Positions 8,929 to 17,964 of a stretch of 64,000 bases of DNA are shown here, piece by piece. Both the position numbers and the translations under genes were made by a program. The notes beneath the pieces were generated by a model. It ran no database searches and was not told the DNA's origin. It saw only the letters and a program-made list of their open reading frames with translations. The first letter of the stretch is position 1; each line of letters begins with the position of its first letter. Source of the DNA: Spirosoma rigui (GTDB taxonomy: Bacteria > Bacteroidota > Bacteroidia > Cytophagales > Spirosomataceae); the NCBI RefSeq assembly GCF_002067135.1, contig NZ_CP020105.1:5270001-5334000 (forward strand), read 5' to 3'.

Positions 8929-10521
8929 TTAATAAAGCGCAACTGTTTGCTGAGCATTCCCCATGGGTACATCGCTGATATCACCCCGGAAATTCCGGCG
9001 CTGCACACCGTCCACCTGAATCGAGTACCGGTCACCGGGCTGTGCTTCGGCAGCCAGTGAGCCAAGTGATCCACCACCTGGACCCAGGTTTACCTGTCCT
9101 ACTTTCCGTGTACCACGGGCCAGAATGACAGTGATACCGGTTACCCGGAAGTTAGCATCGTCCGGCGAGTAGTTGCGGAAACTCTCATCCGCAACGGCCG
9201 TCACCCGAACACTGCGGGCCGAACCAACAGGCACACCACGAGGATCACCCGCTTTTGTACCACCTACGTAGTACTCCAGCGTTGGACGCGGTACCCGGTT
9301 AACCCGGAATTCATTTTTACCCAGCAGGCTTCCGGCATTGCTTACATTTAGCGTTACACGCTGCGAGCTTGGAATGATCGTGATCTTGCCTTTCTCACCC
9401 GATGTAATTACCGAACCACCGTCTGCCGAGAAGCTTGGATTCCAGAGGGCACCCAATTGCGGGCTTTGAACGCTCAGCTTGTTAGCGCAACCCAAGTACA
9501 GCGGAGGGAACGAACCCGACTCAATTTCGTAGGATGGCTTGGCAACGAAGTACTCCTGGTTGAACGTTACCGTTTTGTTTTCACCGTTTGGCTGCTGGTA
9601 CGAGATCGAACCGTTCAGTGTGCGACGGGCCAGACCATTTTTGTCGTAGGCACCACCCTGCGCGGTAAATTCAATGATACCCTGGCCATCCTGGATACGT
9701 ACCGGACCACCGTTGAGGCTCATGCGAGGCTGAATACCCGACGATGAAGCCGCCAGGAACATCTGACCTTTGAATTTGGTACCGGCAACGACGACTTTCG
9801 ACTCCATGCTCAGCATAGCCAGAATCTTGTCGAACTTCACGTCCTGCGCCCCTACTTTACTGGCGAGGTAGTTCAGTACTTCACCTTCAATCCGGCGAAC
9901 GTCGGACTGGCGCTGAGTCAGTACGGCTAGTGCGGCTGGAACAGGGGTCTGGGCAAAGTTCAGTTCAGCAAAGTCCTTGTTGCGCTGTTCAGGAGAACGG
10001 CTCATGATCGGATCCTCTTTGCCATTCAGGGCCAGAGAGTTGTATTTTGCCTGCGTGTATTTCGACAAACCCGTTATGTAATTGTCGAGGTTAGTCTTCA
10101 GTTTATACGCTTCGCCGTTTCGGTTGCCACCGATCATGATCTGGGCAACTTTCTCTTCTTCGCTCAAATTACGGATAGAGCCAGCTTCATCGACACCACC
10201 ACCTGCTTCAGTGATGATTCGTTGTTTGAGGGCATCGATCTCACCGATGACATCGGAGGTTTGCTTACGAACTTCGTCAGCCTGTTTGACGATGGCCAGA
10301 TCGTTTGCCCGGTTACCGGACTTTTCAACAGTTGCCCGGATATTATCGAGGGTGGACTGGTTAACTTTATTGGCTGACCCCGTCGACTGTTCCAGGCTGT
10401 TATTCAACAGGACGAATTTCTCCAGAATGGCCGACGTGACCTGCAGGGCCAAGAGTGCGGTCAATACCAGATACATCATCCCGATCATCTTCTGACGGGG
10501 TGTTTCTTTTGTGCCTGCCAT
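8929..10521 (-). CDS. gldM: gliding motility / T9SS motor protein GldM (PorM)
   Basis: A 530-residue inner-membrane protein with one transmembrane helix near the N-terminus (MIGMMYLVLTALLALQV) preceded by a short cytoplasmic segment (AGTKETPRQK), then a long periplasmic region. GldM with GldL forms the proton-motive-force-driven motor of type IX secretion and gliding, and its periplasmic domains reach the GldK/N ring. The N-terminal segment is the most conserved part of the family and is clearly present, and the length is close to the usual 510-530. It lies 102 bases after gldL, separated by a strong hairpin. Confidence 0.95.
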   Translation of the reverse strand: MAGTKETPRQKMIGMMYLVLTALLALQVTSAILEKFVLLNNSLEQSTGSANKVNQSTLDNIRATVEKSGNRANDLAIVKQADEVRKQTSDVIGEIDALKQRIITEAGGGVDEAGSIRNLSEEEKVAQIMIGGNRNGEAYKLKTNLDNYITGLSKYTQAKYNSLALNGKEDPIMSRSPEQRNKDFAELNFAQTPVPAALAVLTQRQSDVRRIEGEVLNYLASKVGAQDVKFDKILAMLSMESKVVVAGTKFKGQMFLAASSSGIQPRMSLNGGPVRIQDGQGIIEFTAQGGAYDKNGLARRTLNGSISYQQPNGENKTVTFNQEYFVAKPSYEIESGSFPPLYLGCANKLSVQSPQLGALWNPSFSADGGSVITSGEKGKITIIPSSQRVTLNVSNAGSLLGKNEFRVNRVPRPTLEYYVGGTKAGDPRGVPVGSARSVRVTAVADESFRNYSPDDANFRVTGITVILARGTRKVGQVNLGPGGGSLGSLAAEAQPGDRYSIQVDGVQRRNFRGDISDVPMGNAQQTVALY

Positions 10522-10563
10522 GAATATGGTAGAATACTGTAAGTGAAGTAGTTAGTTTTACGA

Positions 10564-10619
10564 TTCTGAGGTATCAGTGTTCAGGCCAGCGTTGACAGCT
10601 AAAAACTGATACCTCAGAA
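10564..10619 (-). repeat. intercistronic hairpin between gldL and gldM
   Basis: A perfect 15-base inverted repeat: TTCTGAGGTATCAGT at 10564-10578 and its complement at 10605-10619, loop 26 bases. It begins four bases after the gldL stop on the leftward transcript and ends about 40 bases before the gldM start. There is no T-run in the leftward direction. It may be a processing or stability element, or a partial attenuator, setting the gldL:gldM ratio. Confidence 0.65.
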
Positions 10620-10623
10620 ATCA

Positions 10624-11439
10624 TTACTGATTGCCGCGCATAGCGGTCAGCATGCTGCCGTATACATTGTTAAGCGACGCCAGGTTACCCGTCAGTTTAG
10701 CCATTTCGCTTTTGAACTGCTGGGTGTCACGGCTAGCATCGGCCATGTTCTCCATAGCCGAGGTCAGGCTACCATAGAACGCATTCATGGCTTTCAGGTG
10801 CTTGTTCGTGTCCTGCAACTCCAGTTCATAGACGGCATTAAGAGCCCCCATGTTCTTCGTTACTTTCTGGAACTGATCGCGGTAGTCCTTTGCTTCGGTC
10901 GTCGCATCAGCCATAGAGTTCATGGCCGTAATTGCCGTACCATACGACTTGTTCATCTCCCCAATAGCGCTGGATGCCGTCTTTACGTTACGGGCGTAAT
11001 CGTTGGTGGCTACCGTAGCGTCAGTCAGGTCGGTTAATTTCGATACCGTCTCGTTCAGGTTACGGAAACCGGAACCCAGACGCTCAAATACGTCCGGCGT
11101 TACTTTAGCCTGCGCCAGCATCTGGTCCATATTACCCGTCAGGCCATTGGCCTGCGGAGCTGGTTTGCGCGCTTCACCTTTGAAATCATCAGCCAGTTCG
11201 GGGTACACTTTCTCCCAGGCGTAATCAGTTCCGCCAGCCTGGGGCTGGGTAAAGCTCTGCACAGCGTAAAGAGCGAAAATTACCACTTCTGTTAGCAGAC
11301 CAAGGGTCAGCATGAAGCCAAATTGTTCGTTGTGCGTGATTTTGGCCCAGGCGCCGAAAATTACGACGGCTGCACCGGCACTGTAAATAGTTGGTACTAA
11401 ACGATCCCAAAAGAAATTCGTGGACTTTGCTGTTGCCAT
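10624..11439 (-). CDS. gldL: gliding motility / T9SS motor protein GldL (PorL)
   Basis: A 271-residue inner-membrane protein. Two transmembrane helices lie at about residues 14-32 and 38-60; the first reads VPTIYSAGAAVVIFGAWAKITHNEQFG and the second includes TLGLLTEVVIFALYA with a buried Glu, which in the family contributes to proton conduction. A long cytoplasmic helical domain follows with repeated NMADA/YGS motifs (coiled-coil like). GldL surrounds the GldM dimer to make the rotary motor. It lies 46 bases after gldK. Confidence 0.95.
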   Translation of the reverse strand: MATAKSTNFFWDRLVPTIYSAGAAVVIFGAWAKITHNEQFGFMLTLGLLTEVVIFALYAVQSFTQPQAGGTDYAWEKVYPELADDFKGEARKPAPQANGLTGNMDQMLAQAKVTPDVFERLGSGFRNLNETVSKLTDLTDATVATNDYARNVKTASSAIGEMNKSYGTAITAMNSMADATTEAKDYRDQFQKVTKNMGALNAVYELELQDTNKHLKAMNAFYGSLTSAMENMADASRDTQQFKSEMAKLTGNLASLNNVYGSMLTAMRGNQ

Positions 11440-11485
11440 GATAGCGATTTATTGATTGGAATAGGAACTGACTTGTGTGGGTAAA

Positions 11486-12631
11486 TTACGCTTTCGTTTT
11501 TGCCGAGCTGGCTTTGCTGCTGCTTTTGCTTTTGCTCTTGCTGCCACCACCCAACCGGCCACCCCGTGCCGAAGCCGTACGGCCTTCCAGGTTGTCCATG
11601 ACACAACGGAAACCAATGAATGAACGCTTCTGGTCTTCGTACTCGTAGTATCGCGTACCTGTCTCAAGATAGTAGGCGATATCTTTCCACGATCCACCCC
11701 GTACTACTTTACGAGGTTCGTCAGCGTTCTGGTTGTCGGGGTTCATATCCCAGACAATGGCGTTCGAGTTGTCTGCGTAGGCATCACGGCACCATTCGGC
11801 TACGTTACCCGACATATTGTAGAGACCGTAGTCGTTGGCGGCATAAGCCGTTGCGGGAGCTGTGTACGGATAACCGTCGGCGTCGAAGTTACCGCGCTGT
11901 GGTTTGAAGTTTGCCAGGTAGCATCCTTTACCATTGGCTACGTATGGGTTACCCCAGGGATATTTGGCACCGCTTTTTCCGCCACGAGCAGCCCACTCCC
12001 ACTCCGCTTCGGAAGGAAGCCGGAACCGGGGCGAGTTGAACTGGCCTTCTTTGGTACGGTAATCATTGTACGTATTGGTACGCCACTGGCTGAAGTGCTG
12101 GGCTGCTTTCCAGCTAACACCCACGACCGGATACGTATCGAAGGCGGGGTGCGCGAAGTAGTACTCCAGCATCGGGTCGCCATTGTGGTACGTAAAGTCG
12201 TTCTTCCACACGGTGGTATCCGGGTAGAAATTAGCCATTATTTCTTCTTCACCCAATACCGATACGGAATCGGCCAGGAGTGCATTCACATATTGCCGGT
12301 ATTCATGGTTCGAGATTTCAGCATCGTCCATGTAGAACGAGCTGATCGTTACCTGACGGTTCATGTTAATCTGTGTCGCAGCCACGTCTTCGTCGGCCTG
12401 ACCCATAATAAACGAACCTGATGGCACTAAAACCATTCCGTATGGAGTCGTCTGCTTGTAGCCCTTACGTCCGGTGGCTGTAATTTCCCCGTTCGTAATT
12501 CCTACGTCCCCTCCCTTACCCCCTCCGCCAAACTTCGATTTCACAAACCCGCAACCCTGCATAAGCAGAATTACTGTCGCTACCATCATCACCCGGGTTG
12601 CGTTGACTGTAAACCAGTTGTACTTCATCAT
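11486..12631 (-). CDS. gldK: gliding motility / T9SS lipoprotein GldK (PorK)
   Basis: A 381-residue lipoprotein: the signal peptide ends with lipobox LMQGC. The rest is a formylglycine-generating-enzyme/SUMF1-type fold (VLVPSGSFIMGQADED, RLPSEAEWEWAARGG, NMSGNVAEWCRDAY, VVRGGSWKDIAYY), used here structurally and not known to be an enzyme. GldK forms the outer-membrane-attached ring with GldN. The C-terminal tail is a Gly/Ser/Lys low-complexity stretch (about 25 residues), longer than I would expect. Two Met codons open the frame (12631 or 12628). It is first of the tightly spaced gldKLMN set. Confidence 0.94.
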   Translation of the reverse strand: MMKYNWFTVNATRVMMVATVILLMQGCGFVKSKFGGGGKGGDVGITNGEITATGRKGYKQTTPYGMVLVPSGSFIMGQADEDVAATQINMNRQVTISSFYMDDAEISNHEYRQYVNALLADSVSVLGEEEIMANFYPDTTVWKNDFTYHNGDPMLEYYFAHPAFDTYPVVGVSWKAAQHFSQWRTNTYNDYRTKEGQFNSPRFRLPSEAEWEWAARGGKSGAKYPWGNPYVANGKGCYLANFKPQRGNFDADGYPYTAPATAYAANDYGLYNMSGNVAEWCRDAYADNSNAIVWDMNPDNQNADEPRKVVRGGSWKDIAYYLETGTRYYEYEDQKRSFIGFRCVMDNLEGRTASARGGRLGGGSKSKSKSSSKASSAKTKA

Positions 12632-12794
12632 TGTAGGCTATTTTGACCTTCTTCTTGTGCGAGACCAGACTAAAAACGAAAATCTGTTTGGTTATTGTAT
12701 GTATTGAATCGTTCAACCTTAAAATCTACGTGTGGTCGTCAATCTCAGTCCAATCAGAACGAAAAATCCACATTCGTAGCTTACTCAATTTCCT

Positions 12795-12802
12795 CAAAAA
12801 TA
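12795..12802 (-). promoter_or_regulatory. possible -7 element upstream of gldK
   Basis: On the leftward strand the sequence reads TATTTTTG, fitting the Bacteroidota -7 consensus TAnnTTTG. It is 163 bases before the gldK start, in the AT-rich 261-base gap between porP and gldK. I see no well-placed -33 TTTG, so this is a weak call. The rest of the gap (12632-12892) shows no other structure. Confidence 0.35.
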
Positions 12803-12892
12803 CACTTCCGATAGCAAACTGCCTAACAAGAATACTGCCAATATGCGTCCAGTGACTGTTAAAGGCAATAAATTGACGTTTGTCCCGGTCAG

Positions 12893-13870
12893 TTAGTACC
12901 TAAATCGGGGGGTTCGGATGATTGGCTTCTTGCGGGCATCCGGAGCAGGCAACGCGTAAGCAAGTAGAATTTCGTGCGACGTCAAACTCTTAATGCTCGT
13001 TCCTCCCGTTACCAGGTCCAGTGCATAACCCACCCGTAACGCATTGTTACGCATCAGGTTAATGCCGCCGGTTACCATTACTGCGTCGCTGAGCCGGTAC
13101 CCAACCCCGGCCCATATCCGGTTGTCATAAGTACCTACCAGGTTCGCGGTGATCGTCGACGCTTTTACGCGGCCCGCCGTGCTGTATTGAACCAGAACAG
13201 AGGGTTGTATATCAATATCGTAACCAATACCAAGCCGATAGCCTGCCGTCAGGTTCACATTGCGGTCAAGCGGGTCAGTAGACCGGTCGGTTACCAATGT
13301 ATACGTAGCTGCGTTGAGGTGGGTTACACTCACGCCAAGCCAATAGTCGGTAGAATTATAGTAAACACCCGCCGAGAAATCAGGTCTCGCCTGACTGACC
13401 CGGTTGGTAGGAATAGCCGGATCGCCGGGTGTTCCGGGTCTGAATAGTTCACCGTAGTTGATACCGCGGTTATACAGCCCGCCCTGCACCCCCAGCGCCA
13501 GCGTTCCGCTCTTCAGCGTCATGCGGTACGCATAGGCTACCTGAACAGACTGATTCACTATTGCACCCAACTTATCGTTGAAGGCATAAATTCCAACGCC
13601 CCCTTTGACTTTAGCTAACGGCATGTTAAACGACAGCAACTGCGTACTCTGCGCGCCCCCGTCGCCGGTAGTGGATGGCTGGTAACCCAGGTACTGCGTC
13701 CGGTGTGTGATTTGCATACGCGACACCCCTTCTGACCCGGCAGCTGCCGGATTATAGTATAACGGGTTGTACATATACAGACTAAACTGAGGATCCTGTT
13801 GCGCCCGGGCCGTTGGGACCAAAGCGGTTAGGAGTAGCAATGAAGCAAAAACGTAAACAGTGCGAATCAT
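12893..13870 (-). CDS. PorP/SprF family type IX secretion outer-membrane protein
   Basis: A 325-residue beta-barrel protein with signal peptide (cleavage near ARAQQ). The hallmark N-terminus DPQFSLYMYNPLYYNPAAAGSEG and alternating beta-strand pattern through to the C-terminus (PIIRTPRFRY) identify the PorP/SprF family. Family members sit in the outer membrane; those encoded beside SprB-like adhesins help their export, and PorP itself is a core T9SS component that binds the peptidoglycan-linked PorE. Being immediately upstream of gldK matches the porPKLMN order of Porphyromonas and supports the core-component role. Confidence 0.9.
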   Translation of the reverse strand: MIRTVYVFASLLLLTALVPTARAQQDPQFSLYMYNPLYYNPAAAGSEGVSRMQITHRTQYLGYQPSTTGDGGAQSTQLLSFNMPLAKVKGGVGIYAFNDKLGAIVNQSVQVAYAYRMTLKSGTLALGVQGGLYNRGINYGELFRPGTPGDPAIPTNRVSQARPDFSAGVYYNSTDYWLGVSVTHLNAATYTLVTDRSTDPLDRNVNLTAGYRLGIGYDIDIQPSVLVQYSTAGRVKASTITANLVGTYDNRIWAGVGYRLSDAVMVTGGINLMRNNALRVGYALDLVTGGTSIKSLTSHEILLAYALPAPDARKKPIIRTPRFRY

Positions 13871-13996
13871 ACTACCAGGGCAAGAAAATGAAAATCACCA
13901 ATGACCGAATCCGGATAACCAGCAATGTACGACAAGAACCGATTCGACGTCTGTACACTAAACGCCTTCCTGGCTAAAATATTGAACTAAAAAACA

Positions 13997-14050
13997 AAGG
14001 TTGGATGCCAATAATCGGGCATGTCTACCTGACTATTGGCATCCAACCTT
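13997..14050 (-). terminator. terminator downstream of hemD
   Basis: A 17-base perfect stem (AAGGTTGGATGCCAATA at 13997-14013, complement at 14034-14050) with a 20-base loop. On the leftward strand it is followed by TTTGTTTTTT, so it should end hemD transcription 20 bases past its stop and separate hemD from porP. Confidence 0.8.
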
Positions 14051-14068
14051 CGGTATAACGACGTCCGT

Positions 14069-14854
14069 TTACTGATTGTTGGCCCTCTTGATGTAGAGTT
14101 CAAGGGCACCGGTCATGGATGGCGCATTGGGCAGGGGTGCTTCAATATCGAGCAGGAGCCCCGCTTCCGAAACCGCTTTAGCTGTTGTAGGACCAAAAGC
14201 GGCCATCCGGGTACCATTCTGTTTGAAATCCGGGAAGTTGGTCATCAGCGAGTTAACCCCCGACGGACTGAAAAACGCGATGATATCGTAACTCTCAATA
14301 TCCAGGTCAGACAGGTCGGTTGGTACCGTTTCGTACATGACGGCCTCCGTGAAGTGAAGGCTACTCGTATCCATGAATTCGGGGATATCGTTGCGCCGGA
14401 TGTTAGAGCAGGGAAACAGGAACTTCTCCGTCTTATGCTTTTTAATCAGCTCAAATAATTCCGTTGCCGTCTTGGTACCGTTGAAGATTTTACGCTTCCG
14501 GATAACGATGTACTTCTGGAGGTAATTGGCTGTCTGCTCCGATATGCAGAAATACTTCATATCGGCCGGCACGTCAATACGCCCCTCCTGACAGATCCGG
14601 AAAAAGTGATCGATGGCGTTCCGGCTGGTGAAGATAATAGCCGTGTGGGCCAGGATGTTTATCTTCTGACGCCGAAAATCCTTGAACGACACACCGTCGA
14701 TCTGAATGAACGGACGAAAGTCAATCTGAAGGTTGTACTTGCTGACTAAATCGAAGTAGGGAGATTTTTCGTCGGCAGGGCGGGATTGGGTGATGAGAAG
14801 CCGGGTGACCTTTTTCAGCCGTTCTTCGGCCGGTTGTATGCTTGTATCGTTCAT
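14069..14854 (-). CDS. hemD: uroporphyrinogen-III synthase
   Basis: A 261-residue HemD-type protein that closes and inverts the D ring of hydroxymethylbilane to make uroporphyrinogen III in haem synthesis. Family features seen: KVTRLLITQSRP near the N-terminus, IIFTSRNAIDHFF, a two-lobed alternating alpha/beta pattern, YDIIAFFSPSGVNSL and MAAFGPTTAKAVSEAG in the second lobe. Sequence conservation in this family is low, but the last two motifs are its usual signature. The gene lies downstream of a DUF4271 gene, a common pairing in Bacteroidota. Confidence 0.9.
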   Translation of the reverse strand: MNDTSIQPAEERLKKVTRLLITQSRPADEKSPYFDLVSKYNLQIDFRPFIQIDGVSFKDFRRQKINILAHTAIIFTSRNAIDHFFRICQEGRIDVPADMKYFCISEQTANYLQKYIVIRKRKIFNGTKTATELFELIKKHKTEKFLFPCSNIRRNDIPEFMDTSSLHFTEAVMYETVPTDLSDLDIESYDIIAFFSPSGVNSLMTNFPDFKQNGTRMAAFGPTTAKAVSEAGLLLDIEAPLPNAPSMTGALELYIKRANNQ

Positions 14855-14964
14855 TGAATCTTTACTCGTTTCAATGGTCAGTTTATTGATGCACGTTTGT
14901 GTTCTGTCAAGAAAAAAACCATCCTAAAAATACCTGTCAGAACAACTCCGTACAGATTCGCTCA

Positions 14965-16149
14965 CTAAAGTGCAAAGCGCAGCCCAATAATGAGAGGAAT
15001 CAATTCAACGATACAAAGGTACGAAAATAAATAAAGATTCTTGATAGGCTCCCCGTTCCGAATGACCAAATAGATAAGAACAAGGCGGGCTGTGTAGAAG
15101 ATAATCAGGGGGATCAGCAATCCGCTCCGCGACCACTCCAGGCCTGGTACGTTGTAGGCAATGATAGCCAGTAGTATCGTCATTCCCGTAAAAAACAGCA
15201 TTGACGATTGCAGCAATTTAAAAAAGTGTACGTTGATAATGTCCTGCAACTTGTAGAGACCGCCCAGCACTTCCAGCAGTATATATTTCCCCATCAGGGC
15301 CAGAAACGCCACACCACTCAACAGAAAGAATTCGCCCGCCAGAGATGTGAGTTTCTGCTCGCCCAGCAGCAGCGATCGGGACGCGAAGACGTCGATGTTC
15401 CGACTCTGCACAAACAGGATCAGGTAGGCCAGCACAAAACTCAGATTGATCGTAAACAAGACATTCGTGCTGCTCAGCGGCCGGTTGATCAGGAATGACT
15501 CTTCCTGCGCCCGCAGTGACAGCAAGTCCCGGAAACTGTAGAACCGCAGAAAAGCCCGGTGGTACAAACTGAACAGAAAGGCGTGGGAAGCCAGCAGGAA
15601 AATGAGCCCGATACCCAGGAAGTTGTCATAGACCGAAATCTGGCGGGGTCGCAGGCTCAGGTTATCGTCGCGCAGCACGACCGTTTTCTGAGTGGCTGAT
15701 TTGGGGTAGCCAATGAAGAGCTGCCGGTCGCCCAGACCGGGGGCGCCGTAGAGGGTTAGAAAAACTTCCGGTTGGCGGTAAACGCGGTATAAACTGTCGA
15801 TATTTAGGACCTGCCACGTACCAGCCTTCAGCTTTCGTTTAAGGGCCGCGTTGATGAACAGGTAGCCATCCTGCTTCGTTGAAATGAGCAGCAGATAGCG
15901 CCGGTTGCTTTCGAGGTCTACATAGGCGCTGAGCGCCGTTTTGTCGGCGTGTTGTTCAACGATGTAAGGGACATACGCTTTGACAGCCTCGTCGTAGACC
16001 TGAAAATCGTCCTGGAAGTCGTGAACAGGGTAATAGCGATTTTCGGGCCCGATCCCCGCGTTTTTCCGACCGCTCTGCGCATGCACAGACCAGCCCGATA
16101 GCAGGAAAAGCAGTCCAAATAACCAGCAACGCATGAGAACGGTAGGCAT
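14965..16149 (-). CDS. DUF4271 multi-pass membrane protein
   Basis: A 394-residue protein with a signal peptide (GLLFLLSGWSVHAQ), a periplasmic domain of about 160 residues, and then six to seven membrane helices up to the C-terminus. The helical half (FLGIGLIFLLASHAFLFSLYHRAFLRF and later FYTARLVLIYLVIRNGEPIKNLYLFSYLCIVELIPLIIGL) matches the DUF4271 family, found across Bacteroidota next to hemD. Its function is not known. ATG 16149 and the internal Met six codons later are both possible starts. It may be transcribed with hemD, 110 bases away. Confidence 0.85.
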   Translation of the reverse strand: MPTVLMRCWLFGLLFLLSGWSVHAQSGRKNAGIGPENRYYPVHDFQDDFQVYDEAVKAYVPYIVEQHADKTALSAYVDLESNRRYLLLISTKQDGYLFINAALKRKLKAGTWQVLNIDSLYRVYRQPEVFLTLYGAPGLGDRQLFIGYPKSATQKTVVLRDDNLSLRPRQISVYDNFLGIGLIFLLASHAFLFSLYHRAFLRFYSFRDLLSLRAQEESFLINRPLSSTNVLFTINLSFVLAYLILFVQSRNIDVFASRSLLLGEQKLTSLAGEFFLLSGVAFLALMGKYILLEVLGGLYKLQDIINVHFFKLLQSSMLFFTGMTILLAIIAYNVPGLEWSRSGLLIPLIIFYTARLVLIYLVIRNGEPIKNLYLFSYLCIVELIPLIIGLRFAL

Positions 16150-16154
16150 AAATA

Positions 16155-16180
16155 AAGCCGAAACGTTACCATTTCGGCTT
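16155..16180 (-). terminator. terminator downstream of sucD
   Basis: AAGCCGAAA (16155-16163) pairs with TTTCGGCTT (16172-16180), loop 8 bases, followed on the leftward strand by TATTTATG. A -7-like TATCTTTG on the leftward strand (16183-16190) lies directly before it and could serve the DUF4271 gene. Confidence 0.6.
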
Positions 16181-16222
16181 CACAAAGATAGTCCTTTTTA
16201 GGTTGCTCTTTTGAGCGATGCT

Positions 16223-17098
16223 CTATTTACCGAGCGCCTTGAGCATGGTATCGCCAATGAGAGCGGGCGATTCAACAACGTGAACACCACACTCCCGCAT
16301 GATGGCCATTTTGGCGGCTGCCGTATCGTCGTCGCCACCAACGATGGCTCCGGCGTGACCCATCCGACGACCTTTCGGTGCCGTTTGGCCGGCAATGAAG
16401 CCTACTACGGGTTTGCGGTTACCGTCGGCTTTGATCCAGCGGGCTGCTTCCGCTTCCATACCGCCCCCGATTTCGCCGATCATAACGATGGCTTCGGTGT
16501 CGGGGTCGTTCATGAGCAGTTCAACGGCTTCCTTCGTGGTGGTTCCAATGATAGGATCGCCCCCAATACCAATGGCCGTGCTCTGACCGAGACCGGCTTT
16601 CGTCAGCTGGTCAACGGCTTCGTAGGTCAGCGTGCCGGATTTCGATACAATACCAATAGTGCCTTTCTTGAAAATAAAGCCCGGCATAATGCCTACTTTA
16701 CACTCCTCAGCCGTCATAACGCCCGGACAGTTCGGACCAATCAGCCGCACGTCTTTATCACTAAGGTAATTCTTGACGGCGATCATGTCGCTGGTTGGAA
16801 TCCCTTCGGTAATACAGATGATGACAGCGATGCCGGCTTCGGCAGCTTCCATGATGGCATCGGCGGCAAAGGCAGGCGGTACAAAAATGATGGACACGTT
16901 AGCGCCGGCTTTGTCAACGGCCTCCTGAACCGTGTTAAACACGGGTCTGTCGAGGTGAGTTTGTCCCCCTTTTCCGGGTGTTACGCCCCCAACAACGCTG
17001 GTGCCGTATTCGATCATCTGCTGGGCGTGGAAACTGCCCTCCGAGCCGGTGAAGCCCTGGACGATAACTTTGGAGTCTTTGTTTACTAAAACAGACAT
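16223..17098 (-). CDS. sucD: succinyl-CoA ligase [ADP/GDP-forming] subunit alpha
   Basis: A 291-residue alpha subunit that makes succinate and ATP/GTP from succinyl-CoA in the citric acid cycle. It has the CoA-binding N-terminus ([24 protein letters not shown]), the Rossmann-type nucleotide fold, [21 protein letters not shown], and the phosphohistidine loop [13 protein letters not shown] with the catalytic His. The length is normal. sucB/sucC are not adjacent, as often in Bacteroidota. A strand-opposite 292-residue open frame over the same bases is a codon-bias shadow. Confidence 0.97.
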   Translation of the reverse strand: MSVLVNKDSKVIVQGFTGSEGSFHAQQMIEYGTSVVGGVTPGKGGQTHLDRPVFNTVQEAVDKAGANVSIIFVPPAFAADAIMEAAEAGIAVIICITEGIPTSDMIAVKNYLSDKDVRLIGPNCPGVMTAEECKVGIMPGFIFKKGTIGIVSKSGTLTYEAVDQLTKAGLGQSTAIGIGGDPIIGTTTKEAVELLMNDPDTEAIVMIGEIGGGMEAEAARWIKADGNRKPVVGFIAGQTAPKGRRMGHAGAIVGGDDDTAAAKMAIMRECGVHVVESPALIGDTMLKALGK

Positions 17099-17240
17099 GA
17101 CGGTTTGTAAATCGTTGGCAATGCAGTTAGGTACCGGGAACGCCGGACATCAACCAAAGGACGCTGGAGCAGGCAAAACGACATCAGATGTGGTTGCGTA
17201 ATCCAACGTCTTTTATTGAACGTCGAACGCCTTTGGGTGG

Positions 17241-17248
17241 CAAAAGTA
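17241..17248 (-). promoter_or_regulatory. possible -7 element for sucD
   Basis: The leftward strand reads TACTTTTG (TAnnTTTG consensus) 143 bases before the sucD start, within the divergent spacer to the rightward membrane-protein gene. No clear -33 TTTG is seen. Confidence 0.35.
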
Positions 17249-17271
17249 GCCGAATCTTCGTAAATTACGTG

Positions 17272-17868
17272 ATGATTTTTTCGCACATTCTGTCCGGTTC
17301 TATTCTGGCGGGGGCGGGCATTGGAATATTCTGGCATTATTTCGGCCGTATTTCGCTGTTTAACCGGCTCTTGTGGGGATTCTTTTTGCTCACCACGTCA
17401 CTGGCTGCCCTGATCGGTGTTATCCAGTACGCCGGCTATGATTTACTCGAACCACTGCATCGGTCAATGATCGTTTTGTCCGACAGTCTGGGCGTTGTCT
17501 GCGTCGTTACGGCCGTCTACGCCTTGCTCAACCAGCGGACCCTTTCCCTCCTTTCTTTCCTCTCCACGATTATTTTCGGGCTGTTTCTGTTCATCAGCCT
17601 GCTCCTTCCCGATGCCCGGGTATTTACGCCTATCGTCCCGTCTATGGGGATCCTTATCCTGATGCTGCTGGCGGTTTTTGCCCTGCTACAGCGGAATAAA
17701 CGCGGTCTTTGGGTTGTATTGGCGGCCATGAGCATGGGACTGGCTACCAAAGCCGATTCATTTAATAACTTCATTCATCCCACCGATTTCTATCATTATG
17801 CCAGTGCGCTGGCACTGTGGCTTTTTGGAAAAGCGGCCCAACGTGATAACCAACGGGCTACTCGCTGA
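17272..17868 (+). CDS. hypothetical membrane protein, six helices
   Basis: A 198-residue, strongly hydrophobic protein: about six transmembrane helices from ATG 17272 (MIFSHILSGSILAGAG...) to residue 185, ending in a basic tail (QRDNQRATR). The pattern LIGVIQYAGYDLLEPLHRSM, a polar loop between helices, and the C-terminal NNFIHPTDFYHYASALALWLFGKAAQR resemble DUF6962-type or other small integral membrane proteins of Bacteroidota, but I do not recognise the family with certainty. An upstream in-frame start at 17188 would add 28 polar residues that overlap the sucD promoter region, so I rejected it. Confidence 0.75.
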   Translation: MIFSHILSGSILAGAGIGIFWHYFGRISLFNRLLWGFFLLTTSLAALIGVIQYAGYDLLEPLHRSMIVLSDSLGVVCVVTAVYALLNQRTLSLLSFLSTIIFGLFLFISLLLPDARVFTPIVPSMGILILMLLAVFALLQRNKRGLWVVLAAMSMGLATKADSFNNFIHPTDFYHYASALALWLFGKAAQRDNQRATR

Positions 17869-17964
17869 GTTTGTAGCGGACAGTGCTGTCTGGCGACACA
17901 TGGCTACGAAGTCCCGCTCCGTAGCCGCTGCACCAATCCCACTGTCTTACTAAACTCAACGCAA

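Noticed and set aside
8141..8932. 263-residue rightward open frame opposite gldN
   Set aside because: Shadow of gldN; composition (Arg/Cys/Leu rich) is not protein-like and it runs through the gldN start.
16211..17089. 292-residue open frame on the rightward strand
   Set aside because: It lies entirely antisense to sucD, has Gly/Asn/His-rich composition typical of reverse codon shadows, and matches no protein family.
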